Source: JBBIKU01 sp037445245
Lineage (GTDB): Bacteria; Chloroflexota; Anaerolineae; Anaerolineales; Anaerolineaceae
Assembly (NCBI GenBank): GCA_037445245.1
Contig: JBBIKU010000008.1
Coordinates: 1-30,016, forward strand
Reading direction: 5' to 3'
DNA length: 30,016 bases
This document shows, one piece after another, positions 1 to 7,906 of this stretch. The position numbers and the translations under genes were made by a program. Position 1 is the first letter of the stretch. Every line of letters begins with the position of its first letter. The notes under the pieces are model-generated. The model searched no databases. It was not told where the DNA came from and saw only the letters and a list, made by a program, of their open reading frames with translations.

Positions 1-557
1 ACCAGGTTGGCAACAACCAACCCAAAGATTGCCAGATTATGGGTATACATCGCCGCTGTGCCGAACAGCACCAACGCTGCCCAGTAAGCCGTTCTCGCAG
101 CGACGCGCCTGGATTGAAGGGAATACAAACGGCAAAACGCCCAAAAATAGCCCAACTGGGTCAATACCAGCAGGCTGTACATGCGCACTTCTTGAGCGTG
201 GTAAATCTGCAACGGTGATATGCCGGCAAGAAAAGCCGCCCACAACCCTGCTTTCTCACCCGCCAGAGCGCGCACCAGCAGGTATAAAAACGCCACACAA
301 CCAAGCGAAAAAACCACCGCCAAAAGGCGCAACCACCACAGCTCCTGTCCGAGCTGCAGCCACAAGTGCAATAAAAAATAGAACAACGGCGGCATCGTGT
401 CTGCCGCCGTGCCCTGAATGATTTCGCTAAAAGAACGACCTGCCAATAGGCTGCTGAAGGCGTCGTCGTACTGAATGCCGCGGCTTTGCAAAAAGAGCAG
501 CCGCAACACCACACTGAGCATCAGGATTACGATGAAATAGACTCGCCGGCTTCGCAT
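1..557 (-). CDS. GT39/PMT-like membrane glycosyltransferase, partial (3' end beyond window)
   Basis: An open frame from an ATG at 557 runs off the left edge without a stop, giving about 185 residues. The protein begins with a basic tail (MRSRR) and a membrane segment at about residues 7-24. The first outer loop carries an acidic pair (D31-D32) where GT39/ArnT/PMT-type GT-C enzymes carry their catalytic Asp. Further hydrophobic segments follow, then a YHAQEVRMYSLL motif typical of the family. Known role of the family: transfer of a sugar from a polyprenyl-phosphate donor on the outer face of the membrane. The acceptor cannot be told from the sequence. Its ATG overlaps the TGA of the upstream GT87-like gene by one base (TGATG), so the two are probably translationally coupled. 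The usual DE pair is DD here. Confidence 0.82.
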   Translation of the reverse strand, partial: MRSRRVYFIVILMLSVVLRLLFLQSRGIQYDDAFSSLLAGRSFSEIIQGTAADTMPPLFYFLLHLWLQLGQELWWLRLLAVVFSLGCVAFLYLLVRALAGEKAGLWAAFLAGISPLQIYHAQEVRMYSLLVLTQLGYFWAFCRLYSLQSRRVAARTAYWAALVLFGTAAMYTHNLAIFGLVVANL

Positions 558-1825
558 CAGTCGTCGGGGTTTTCCTCTGCCAGTACCTTCTCGTACCACA
601 TCTGGGGTGGTTTCACCACCCACCAGCGCACCCAATACAGCATCAACAGCAAGAAAGCCGGCAACGGTAGGAACATGACCGGGCTTTGTTGGGGCTGTTC
701 CCCCCCCTCCACCGTCGCCAGAAACAGCGCCCAAATTCCGACCAACAGGGTCAGCATGCTACCAAAACTCAGCATGACGCCCATTCTCCGCCAGCGCTCC
801 TCCCAAATCTTCATAGCCAGCACCAGTGCCGGCAGTAAAATGATGAAATTTCCCGGATCGGTCTGGATGCCAACCCATTGACCAATCACCAGGGTCAAAC
901 TCGCCACCCAGTTGAATTCACGGAAATTGCAGTCACGAAACAGCCACCACTCCAGCAACAACACCACACCCAGGATAACGGTGATCGCCCAACCAATGCG
1001 CTCCCCTGCCGAAGGGAGCAATACCTGTAATGCCTCGCGTAGCGTACCCGGTGGGTTGTAAGCCGGGTAACGGATCACCTCACGCAGGTTTTGGATAATC
1101 CAATCCGGGATGAAAAGCGCCGACACCGCGCTCAACACGAATAACGAAGCAATAAACCAGTACGAGAATTTCCGCCGCTCATGCCACCACGCCCAGAAAA
1201 TCAAAAACACGAGCAAGATCAAAACCAGATGCGGCTTGATCGTGGTCAATGCAAAAAGAACCGCCGCCAATTCATCCATGTGGTTTCTCAAAGCGAGAAA
1301 TCCAGCCACAAAACCAAGTGCGATCAGGATCACCGCGTTGCCGTTCACCAGCGGGCGCACGGCGTGATACCAAAGCACCGAGAAAAGGAAAAATGCGCCC
1401 AGGGTTGGCAGCCCTGGCTTCCAACGCGTCAAACGCATGCAGAGGTAGGAAAGAAGCAGCAGCGCCACTTCAAGCGTGGTCATCCACAACGCCCGCGCCA
1501 GATTAAAATCCTCGACCAGGGCATAGGGCAGGAAAATGATCATCGAATACAGCGGATACGCCACCCGCAATTCGTGCTCTCCCGCCTGGGCTGGTCGTCC
1601 ATAGGCTGCCGTCTGGATTCGGATGGCTGTCTCATCGCTGTAGGGACTCAAACCATCGACAACAAACGAGCGCGTTCCCATCCAGTGCACCAGAAAATCA
1701 TTTCCACCCGGATTTTGAACGCTGAAGCGATAATTGCCCCAGGTTAGCAGTGCCAGCACACCCGCTATCAGCAAGACCAACCCGATTTGAATTCTGTTCT
1801 TGAGCAGATGCCGGGGATTCTTCAA
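557..1825 (-). CDS. GT87-like (DUF2029) polytopic membrane protein
   Basis: The protein has 422 residues and about ten hydrophobic segments. After the first membrane segment comes a loop with NDFLVHWMGTRSFVVDG and SPYSDE, followed by YPLYSMIIFLPYAL. These resemble the DF..W and PY...YPP signatures of GT87/DUF2029 mannosyltransferase-like GT-C proteins. The likely role, inferred from the family, is polyprenyl-phosphate-dependent glycosyl transfer to a lipid or cell-surface glycan. The chosen start is a TTG at 1825 preceded by GAGG about 9 bases upstream. An ATG two codons earlier is followed at once by an in-frame TGA, and the next internal Met lies beyond the first membrane segment. It shares one base with the following GT39-like gene and is divergent from the nitrilase gene. 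Confidence 0.8.
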   Translation of the reverse strand: MKNPRHLLKNRIQIGLVLLIAGVLALLTWGNYRFSVQNPGGNDFLVHWMGTRSFVVDGLSPYSDETAIRIQTAAYGRPAQAGEHELRVAYPLYSMIIFLPYALVEDFNLARALWMTTLEVALLLLSYLCMRLTRWKPGLPTLGAFFLFSVLWYHAVRPLVNGNAVILIALGFVAGFLALRNHMDELAAVLFALTTIKPHLVLILLVFLIFWAWWHERRKFSYWFIASLFVLSAVSALFIPDWIIQNLREVIRYPAYNPPGTLREALQVLLPSAGERIGWAITVILGVVLLLEWWLFRDCNFREFNWVASLTLVIGQWVGIQTDPGNFIILLPALVLAMKIWEERWRRMGVMLSFGSMLTLLVGIWALFLATVEGGEQPQQSPVMFLPLPAFLLLMLYWVRWWVVKPPQMWYEKVLAEENPDD

Positions 1826-1888
1826 TCACATACCTCAACGCCAACAAAGGTCGCTTCGCTTCATCCTGCTGCACTGGATGCCTAAGTC

Positions 1889-1898
1889 AATTATAATT
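1889..1898. promoter_or_regulatory. Palindromic -10 region, probably bidirectional
   Basis: AATTATAATT is a perfect 10-bp palindrome, so a TATAAT box can be read on both strands (plus 1892-1897, minus 1895-1890). On the plus strand the predicted transcript start falls about 1-2 bases before the nitrilase ATG at 1906, suggesting a leaderless mRNA. On the minus strand it would give a leader of about 57 bases before the GT87-like gene. No good -35 hexamer is visible on either side. Confidence 0.5.
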
Positions 1899-1905
1899 CA
1901 CCCAA

Positions 1906-2694
1906 ATGAAAGCCACCCTATCTCTTGCCCAAATGCAGGTTATTTACGGAAAGCCGCAGGAAAACCTGGCGCAGGCAATCCAATTCATTGCCGAAGCCGC
2001 CCGCTGTGGCAGCCACCTGATCCTGTTCCCTGAATTGTGGAGCACCGGTTATGACCTAGAACGGCGTCAAGAACACAGCCGCACCAACCAAGTCATTCTG
2101 CACCAGGTGGCTGCCCTGGCACGCGAACACAGTATCTGGATTGGCGGCTCATATCTGCTGGAAAAGAACGGTCAATTTTATAACACCCTCGTCCTCTGCT
2201 CTCCTCAGGGGGGAACAAATATCCGCTACGAAAAAATTCACCTCTTCCGGCTGATGGGAGAAGCGCGCCACCTCTCAGCCGGCAACAAACTGATCCAGGC
2301 TGCCATGCCGTGGGGCAAAACCGCCTTGGCAATCTGCTATGATCTGCGGTTTCCAGAAATGTTTCGCCTTCTTGCCCTGCAGGGAGCGGTGATATCACTT
2401 TTGGTGGCACAATGGCCTCGCCAACGGATCACACACTGGCTAACGCTGTTAAAAGCCCGTGCAATCGAGAATCAGGGGTTCATGGTTGGCGTCAACACCG
2501 TCAACGCAACCGGGAGTGAAACCTTTGGCGGTTGCAGCGCTATCGTTGATCCCTGGGGGAGAGAAATTACAAAGGGCAGCGGTCAGAAAGCAGAATTGTT
2601 GACTGCCGAAATCGACCTGGGTCAGGTGACCGAAACCCGGCAGAGCATCCCTGTCTTCGCTGACCGCCGCCCGGACGTGTATGCGTTAGAATAA
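1906..2694 (+). CDS. Nitrilase-superfamily carbon-nitrogen hydrolase (omega-amidase-like)
   Basis: The protein has 262 residues, the usual length for a single-domain nitrilase-superfamily member. The catalytic triad is visible: E43 in LILFPELWSTGYD, K110 in RYEKIHLF and C144 in LAICYDLRFPE. This places it with soluble cytoplasmic C-N hydrolases that cleave amides such as omega-amides or deaminated glutathione. The exact substrate cannot be assigned. The ATG has no Shine-Dalgarno sequence, but a TATAAT box ends 8 bases before it, consistent with leaderless transcription. Its 3' end overlaps the convergent hppA gene by 9 bases, so no terminator fits between them. Confidence 0.88.
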   Translation: MKATLSLAQMQVIYGKPQENLAQAIQFIAEAARCGSHLILFPELWSTGYDLERRQEHSRTNQVILHQVAALAREHSIWIGGSYLLEKNGQFYNTLVLCSPQGGTNIRYEKIHLFRLMGEARHLSAGNKLIQAAMPWGKTALAICYDLRFPEMFRLLALQGAVISLLVAQWPRQRITHWLTLLKARAIENQGFMVGVNTVNATGSETFGGCSAIVDPWGREITKGSGQKAELLTAEIDLGQVTETRQSIPVFADRRPDVYALE

Positions 2695-4956
2695 GCTGGC
2701 GAGCGTTGCCATCAAACCGCCTTTGCCGATGCTGACGATCAACCCCGCCAGGATCACGGCAACGATACTCATCAGTTTGATCAAAATATCGATTGACGGT
2801 CCGGCTGTATCTTTAAAAGGATCACCCACCGTGTCACCAACAACCGAGGCTTTGTGTTCCGGTGTACCCTTGCCACCGAAAGCGCCGTTCTCAATGAATT
2901 TCTTGGCATTGTCCCAGGCGCCACCCGAATTTGCCATCATCAATGCCAGCACAAATCCGGCTGCCAGACTGCCTGCGAGCAATCCCATGATGCCTGCAAC
3001 CCCGAACAGAACGCCCACTATAACCGGCGCCACAACCGCCACCAGCGCCGGTTTGACCATCTCTTTTTGGGCGCCGGCGGTCGAAATCTCAACACAACGG
3101 GCGTAATCAGGCTTCTCCTTGCCTTCCATGATGCCCGGCTTTGCTTCAAACTGACGACGCACTTCCTTGACCATTTCATGCGCCGCCGACCCCACTGCAG
3201 ATATGGTCAGCGACGTGAAGAGATACACATTCATCGCTCCGACGAACAAACCCACGATCACCGCCGGGTTGAGCAGGGTTACGTCATAGAACAGGACAAA
3301 ATCATGAATGTCGGTCTGGAAAATGGGGATGCGATCTCCCTCGACAATGATGCTATCGATCCCCAACTGGTAGATCATCTCGAAACGTACCTGCTCCACA
3401 AACGCGGCCAGCAATACCAGCGCCGTCAACGCCGCGCTGCCAATGGCAAAACCCTTGCCGGTGGCAGCCGTGGTGTTGCCGACCGCATCCAGATCATCGG
3501 TGCGTCTTCTAACCTCGGGAGGTAACCCCACCATTTGCGCGTTGCCACCAGCGTTATCGGCAATCGGTCCGTAGGCATCAGAGGACATAGTGATTCCCAG
3601 TGTGGAAAGCATTGCCACCGAAGACAACCCTACGCCATACAAGCCGACCAGCATATTCTGCGCCCCACCCGCCAAATAGAAACTGATGATAATCCCAATA
3701 CAAATCACCACAACCGGCAGCGCCGATGACCGCATCCCGACCGCCAAGCCTTCGATGATCACCGGCGCAGGACCGCTGGTGGTATTCTTGACGATGCCAA
3801 GTGTCGGTTTGTATTCCGCGGTGGTGTAAAACTCGGTCACCCGCCCGATGCTAAACCCGATCAGCAATCCGACAATGATCGTGCCCCACATCAACAAGGG
3901 GCGTTCCATCTGGAAGAGATACATCAATGGCAGCGACAGCACCGCCACCCCGATTGAAGTGCCGATAACGCCGCCTTCAATCGCTTTGACCAGATCGAAT
4001 ATCCTGCCCCCTTCCTGGACCCGAACCAGCTTAATGCCCGCCAGCGAGAGCAACACCCCCAAAGCCGCGACTGCCAGCGGCAACGAGAAATACTGCAATT
4101 GTTTGAATTCTGAACCTCCACCCATGATGGCGACCGACACCCCCAGCACCGCCGCCCCCATGATCGAACCCATATTGGATTCGTACAGGTCTGCGCCCAG
4201 CCCCGCCACATCACCCACGTTGTCGCCAACGTTATCGGCGATCGTTGCCGGGTTACGGGGATCGTCCTCCGGGATATCGGATTCCACTTTGCCGACCAGA
4301 TCAGCACCCACATCGGCTGCCTTGGTAAAGATACCCCCACCGACGCGGGCAAACAGCGCCACAGTGCTGGCGCCCAAACCGCCGCTGACCATGATGGTGG
4401 CAATATCTGCCAACGGTTCACCGCCGCGATACCAGCCGTGCGGAATGAGGAAATACAACACCAGGAACAGGATCGACAGGTTCAACATCGTGAACCCCAC
4501 CACCGAAAAACCCATCACTGCCCCACCCCTGAAAGCCACCTGCAAGGCGCTGTTCAGACTCTCGCGGGCAGCGTTGGCGGTGCGAGCACTGGCGTAGGTC
4601 GCTGCCCGCATTCCAACTATCCCAGAGACGGCTGAAAACAAGCCCCCCACAACAAAGGCAAACGGCATGATCGGGCTAACCACCCCAAAGAACGCCATCA
4701 CGCCAAAAAGCAAGAACATGATGCCGAAAACAACCGCGATCACCTTGTATTGCCGCCGCAAGTATGCCAGGGCGCCTTCCCGCACCGCTCTGGCAATCTC
4801 GACCATCTCGGCGGTACCTTCACTTCGTTTCATGACAGACTTATAAAAATAAAAAGCTGCCCCCAAGGCGACCAGGGCGCTCAAAGGGATTAGCCACCAC
4901 ATCAACGGCAATGTGGCTAAACGAGCAGTAGCAATGGCTTCGAAGAATTGCATCAT
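2686..4956 (-). CDS. hppA: Membrane-bound ion-pumping pyrophosphatase, K+-dependent class
   Basis: The protein has 756 residues and some 16 hydrophobic segments, typical of membrane pyrophosphatases. It hydrolyses cytoplasmic PPi and pumps H+ or Na+ across the membrane. The signature substrate loop is present at about residues 211-260: FTKAADVGADLVGKVE, then PEDDPRNPATIADNVGDNVGD. A second acidic cluster lies near 458-470 (SSDAYGPIADNAGGN) and a third near the C-terminus (ASVVGDTVGDPFKDTAGPS). The class-determining segment GNTTAATGKG (493-502) has Ala497 and Gly500. K+-independent enzymes carry Lys at the first of these positions, so this is the K+-dependent type. Ion specificity cannot be decided by eye. 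ATG at 4956 is preceded by GGAG with 9-base spacing and by a strong promoter. Its stop lies inside the convergent nitrilase gene. Confidence 0.96.
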   Translation of the reverse strand: MMQFFEAIATARLATLPLMWWLIPLSALVALGAAFYFYKSVMKRSEGTAEMVEIARAVREGALAYLRRQYKVIAVVFGIMFLLFGVMAFFGVVSPIMPFAFVVGGLFSAVSGIVGMRAATYASARTANAARESLNSALQVAFRGGAVMGFSVVGFTMLNLSILFLVLYFLIPHGWYRGGEPLADIATIMVSGGLGASTVALFARVGGGIFTKAADVGADLVGKVESDIPEDDPRNPATIADNVGDNVGDVAGLGADLYESNMGSIMGAAVLGVSVAIMGGGSEFKQLQYFSLPLAVAALGVLLSLAGIKLVRVQEGGRIFDLVKAIEGGVIGTSIGVAVLSLPLMYLFQMERPLLMWGTIIVGLLIGFSIGRVTEFYTTAEYKPTLGIVKNTTSGPAPVIIEGLAVGMRSSALPVVVICIGIIISFYLAGGAQNMLVGLYGVGLSSVAMLSTLGITMSSDAYGPIADNAGGNAQMVGLPPEVRRRTDDLDAVGNTTAATGKGFAIGSAALTALVLLAAFVEQVRFEMIYQLGIDSIIVEGDRIPIFQTDIHDFVLFYDVTLLNPAVIVGLFVGAMNVYLFTSLTISAVGSAAHEMVKEVRRQFEAKPGIMEGKEKPDYARCVEISTAGAQKEMVKPALVAVVAPVIVGVLFGVAGIMGLLAGSLAAGFVLALMMANSGGAWDNAKKFIENGAFGGKGTPEHKASVVGDTVGDPFKDTAGPSIDILIKLMSIVAVILAGLIVSIGKGGLMATLASLF

Positions 4957-5035
4957 ATCATTTCACTCCATTCTTTGATTATGGCTATTCGACTTGCCCT
5001 ACCCCTTAATATTCGATTAAAACACAACATCCCCA

Positions 5036-5063
5036 ATTATCCGTATCCCGCAATTTTTGTCAA
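5036..5063 (-). promoter_or_regulatory. hppA promoter
   Basis: On the minus strand a perfect TTGACA (5063-5058) is followed after 16 bases by GATAAT (5041-5036), a near-consensus housekeeping promoter. The predicted transcript starts near 5029, giving a leader of about 73 bases before the hppA ATG at 4956. It also separates hppA from the glycosyltransferase genes upstream on the same strand. Confidence 0.75.
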
Positions 5064-5107
5064 CCCATTTTTCATTGGCTCAGACAACTAGCAGGAAAAA
5101 AGTATGC

Positions 5108-6280
5108 TTAAGCAGTGTGCCCCGCATTGTTTTGCGAGGCGAACCACGCCTGACGATAAAACAGCCCGGCGAGAAGTGCTATCAACAGGGTGCGCAAGGG
5201 GACAGTATACGTCAGCGACCAGAAAAATCCTCGTGAGAGCAAAAGCGGCCATTCCAACAGGTTGATCAGGATCAAGGATATCATCAACAACCCACCCAGG
5301 CGCAGGGGCAATGTCAACAAAATCAGCGGAACCAGATACAATACCCATTGCGGGCTCCATCCGGGCGACCATAAAAACAGCAGGCAGAAGGCAAATCCCA
5401 CCAGTGACGCCGACACAATCCTCCCACTGCCTTTGATCCGGTATAAACCATAGCCGCCCAGCCCTAGAAACAACGGCAGGGTCAGCCACGGAGATATTTG
5501 CGCCGGGTTACCGCGTGGCAGCCGCGCCAGCGCTGGGTTAAGCCTTTCGACCAACGCCCCAAAACTGCCGGTGTGATAATTCCCATCGATCAGCGCCCAA
5601 ACCGTCTCCCAGGAACCTTTGCTGGCTTGCGAAACCAGCGACGCCGCCGTGAACTGCGGTGATAACGCCCACAGCACGCCATACGTGCCCCCCACCAGCA
5701 GCACCGAAACCATCGCCGTCCCGAGTGTCCTGCGCCACCCTAGGCAGCGCCAGGCAGCCACCCATCCAATCAGCGGGAAAAACTTGATCAGGGCGCCGAT
5801 GCCGAACGCCACACCCGCCGCGATGGATTTTCGTCGTAGCAACAGGGACATCCCCAGCAGAAGCGCAAATACCACCAGTGTATCAAAATACCACCAAGAA
5901 TATCCCACCACCAGCAGAACAACCAGATAAGCCCAGGAACGTAGACCCGCCTGCTGGCGGGGATGTGTTGTGTCGACCAGCCAGCCAAACACGGTCAGGC
6001 TTCCCGCACCCACCAACGTGAAGAGAAACACCAGCAGATAATCATAGACATGCTGCTGCCCATTTGCCAGACCATAAATCAACGAGGAAAGAAAGGGGAA
6101 AACTGGGGGAAACTCAACCCAATGATCGACGTACGGCAAGCCAGGCAACGCTGCCAAGTTGAAAAAGTGCACCAAATCGCCGTATCCACGCAAGCCTTCC
6201 AACGGAAGTGCCATAAACAATGCCAGCCGCGCCACCACAAAGATACCGGCCAGCGGGGTAATGGCTTTGAGCACTTTCAT
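5108..6280 (-). CDS. GT87-like (DUF2029) polytopic membrane protein
   Basis: The protein has about 390 residues from the ATG at 6280. It starts with a basic stub (MKVLK), then a first membrane segment, then an outer loop GYGDLVHFF ... YVDHWVEFPPVFPFL. The (E)(Y/F)PP motif after a conserved Tyr/Asp loop is the hallmark of GT87/DUF2029 GT-C proteins. About nine further hydrophobic segments follow. The likely role is glycosyl transfer from a polyprenyl-phosphate donor; the acceptor is unknown. In-frame alternatives are ATG 6295 and TTG 6322. The ATG at 6280 is preferred because it follows the TGA of the upstream gene by 4 bases and gives the usual short N-terminus. No strong ribosome site is seen at any of them, so translational coupling is likely. 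It is the third gene of a run 9574-5108. Confidence 0.8.
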   Translation of the reverse strand: MKVLKAITPLAGIFVVARLALFMALPLEGLRGYGDLVHFFNLAALPGLPYVDHWVEFPPVFPFLSSLIYGLANGQQHVYDYLLVFLFTLVGAGSLTVFGWLVDTTHPRQQAGLRSWAYLVVLLVVGYSWWYFDTLVVFALLLGMSLLLRRKSIAAGVAFGIGALIKFFPLIGWVAAWRCLGWRRTLGTAMVSVLLVGGTYGVLWALSPQFTAASLVSQASKGSWETVWALIDGNYHTGSFGALVERLNPALARLPRGNPAQISPWLTLPLFLGLGGYGLYRIKGSGRIVSASLVGFAFCLLFLWSPGWSPQWVLYLVPLILLTLPLRLGGLLMISLILINLLEWPLLLSRGFFWSLTYTVPLRTLLIALLAGLFYRQAWFASQNNAGHTA

Positions 6281-6284
6281 CCGA

Positions 6285-7877
6285 TCACCGACCATACAAT
6301 ATCCAATGCGTCTCGGAATCAATTAATTTCCAGCCGGCAGCCGGCAACACTTTCGCCAACGGACGACCCGGCTCAATCAAAACATAATGGATTTGCCATT
6401 GATCCAGGATATCTTGCCAGCCTTCTCCGGCTTGAACGGTGGTGATCCATTCGCCGATGATCTCGTCGCCAAACAGATCGGTGCGCCCGTCGATGAACAC
6501 ACGCCGTTCAGGCATGTTCCAGATCAGGTAGCCGCCCCAGCGGTATTCATTCATCAGGTTGCCACTGTTTCCCTGCGCTTTGAGTGTTGCCACCGCTTTC
6601 ACCGGATAAGTCGCGGCAACGGCAGTATCCATCAAAGCCGGATGGGTCACCACGTATAGCTTTACCAGAGCCAGAAAGCCGAGCAGTCCCACCAGTGACA
6701 AATTGATCACTTTTCGAACAGCTTGCGGCAATTCTCGATTGGAGCGGAGAATAATGCTGGGCAGCTTCGCCCGCTCCGACCACTCGTACCCACGCAGTGG
6801 GCACACGTACCCACGCAGTGGGCACTCGATCAGCATTTGCCACAAATGCCGCCCAATAACCGGCAATGCCACCAGAGCAAACGGCGCAAAATTGCGCCGC
6901 GCCAGCAATGCCATCCCGCCGAACCAGATCACGGTGAAAAGATCACTGCCAGCGAGGCGTCTGCCCGAAAGCCCCACCGCTGCCAACAGCAGAAACAACA
7001 AAACCAGAAAAGGCTGCTGGCTGAGATCGTGAAAATCGGGAGACGCCCATTCGGAGATGAAGCGGGTGAGCGCCTCGACCCCCACCGTCCGAAACGGGAT
7101 CAGCCAGGTATCGATGCCATTAGGATTGATCACCAACACCAGCCCTGAAACACCCCCCCACATTGCCAGTCGCCCGATCCGTTTCCAACTTAATCGCTCT
7201 CCGCCTTCCATCCAGGCAATATGGTTAAACATCTCACCCCCTACGGTCAGAGCCAGCAACATTAAGCCCAGCACGTAACCGCCGTGAAGATTCGACCACA
7301 AGATGAAAAGCGGCGGCATCAACCACAAGCCGTCAAGCCCGCCTCGCCGGTACAAATGCAGAAGATACGCCGTCAGAGCGAAAAGCACGAACGAAGCCAG
7401 TTGCGGTCGCGGCGACCATACCGGCGACGCCACCAGGCTGCCCAAAACCAGCAAAAATGCTTTGAACAATGCCGCACCGTCTATTTGCAGATAGACCAGC
7501 GCCATACTTGCCGTTGCCAGCAGCGCCATTGCCCCCGCCAGAGCCATCCACCCCCCGCTACGATAGATGAGTGCCATGCCAACCTGTGCCAGCCAGCTAT
7601 GGTTGATCCACTTCTCACCAAAACGGGTGAAGGAGAATATATCCTGGCGCAATGAGACGCCGCTCTCCAGGGTCGCCTCGCCGGCGCCCAAATGCCACCA
7701 CATGTCGCTGTCCAGGGGGGTGCGAGCGGCAGCGGCAAAGAGCAACACCAGGATGACCACAAACACCAGTCGTTCGGTCGTGCTTGCACCCACTGCGTGT
7801 ACCCATGTAGTGGGCACGTGGGCACTGGCACCCACTTCGTGGGTGCTTGTGGACGCATTCTTCGCGGCTTCAGCCAT
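6285..7877 (-). CDS. Polytopic GT-C-like membrane protein with WWHL motif and C-terminal soluble domain
   Basis: The protein has about 530 residues from the ATG at 7877. The first outer loop has SDMWWHLGAGE followed by FGEKWINHSWLAQV, a signature shared by a family of uncharacterised membrane proteins related to GT-C glycosyltransferases. Many hydrophobic segments follow. The C-terminal domain has NEYRWGGYLIW and RRVFIDGRTDLFGDE, also typical of this family. The function is not established; a role with the flanking glycosyltransferases is inferred. An in-frame TTG at 7910 overlaps the upstream stop, but ATG 7877 is preferred. The N-terminal tail (about residues 13-33) and a cytoplasmic-type loop (CPLRGYVCPLRGYE) are made of in-frame 21-bp palindromic repeats, so part of the protein looks like inserted material. 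Confidence 0.75.
   Translation of the reverse strand: MAEAAKNASTSTHEVGASAHVPTTWVHAVGASTTERLVFVVILVLLFAAAARTPLDSDMWWHLGAGEATLESGVSLRQDIFSFTRFGEKWINHSWLAQVGMALIYRSGGWMALAGAMALLATASMALVYLQIDGAALFKAFLLVLGSLVASPVWSPRPQLASFVLFALTAYLLHLYRRGGLDGLWLMPPLFILWSNLHGGYVLGLMLLALTVGGEMFNHIAWMEGGERLSWKRIGRLAMWGGVSGLVLVINPNGIDTWLIPFRTVGVEALTRFISEWASPDFHDLSQQPFLVLLFLLLAAVGLSGRRLAGSDLFTVIWFGGMALLARRNFAPFALVALPVIGRHLWQMLIECPLRGYVCPLRGYEWSERAKLPSIILRSNRELPQAVRKVINLSLVGLLGFLALVKLYVVTHPALMDTAVAATYPVKAVATLKAQGNSGNLMNEYRWGGYLIWNMPERRVFIDGRTDLFGDEIIGEWITTVQAGEGWQDILDQWQIHYVLIEPGRPLAKVLPAAGWKLIDSETHWILYGR
6786..6827. repeat. Two tandem 21-bp units of a dispersed palindromic repeat
   Basis: Two identical 19-bp imperfect palindromes, GTACCCACGCAGTGGGCAC, occupy 6786-6804 and 6807-6825. 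The period is exactly 21 bp. They lie inside the WWHL-motif gene and on its strand encode CPLRGYV-CPLRGYE, a seven-residue period in a loop between membrane segments. Related copies occur near 7786-7846, 9534-9552 and 19995-20013. Confidence 0.85.
7786..7846. repeat. Tandem array of about three diverged 21-bp palindromic units
   Basis: The stretch carries partial unit GCACCCACTGCGTG (7786-7799), unit GTACCCATGTAGTGGGCAC (7799-7817), a half unit GTGGGCAC (7818-7825) and the perfect 8-bp inverted repeat GCACCCACTTCGTGGGTGC (7828-7846). The first and last units are 42 bp apart, twice the 21-bp period seen at 6786. On the coding strand it reads as heptapeptides HEVGASA, HVPTTWV, HAVGAST in the N-terminal tail of the WWHL-motif protein, before its first membrane segment. 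Confidence 0.8.
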
Positions 7878-7906
7878 ATGTACCCATTTCAGACCCCGTA
7901 ATTTTA

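Noticed and set aside
5095..5107. T-run after the GT87-like gene as an intrinsic terminator
   Set aside because: TTTTTT is preceded only by the short palindrome TGCTTAAGCA, which cannot form a hairpin with a loop of useful stability.
6786..7846. CRISPR array
   Set aside because: The units are 21-bp tandem palindromes with 2-bp gaps inside an open reading frame; there are no unique spacers and no cas genes.
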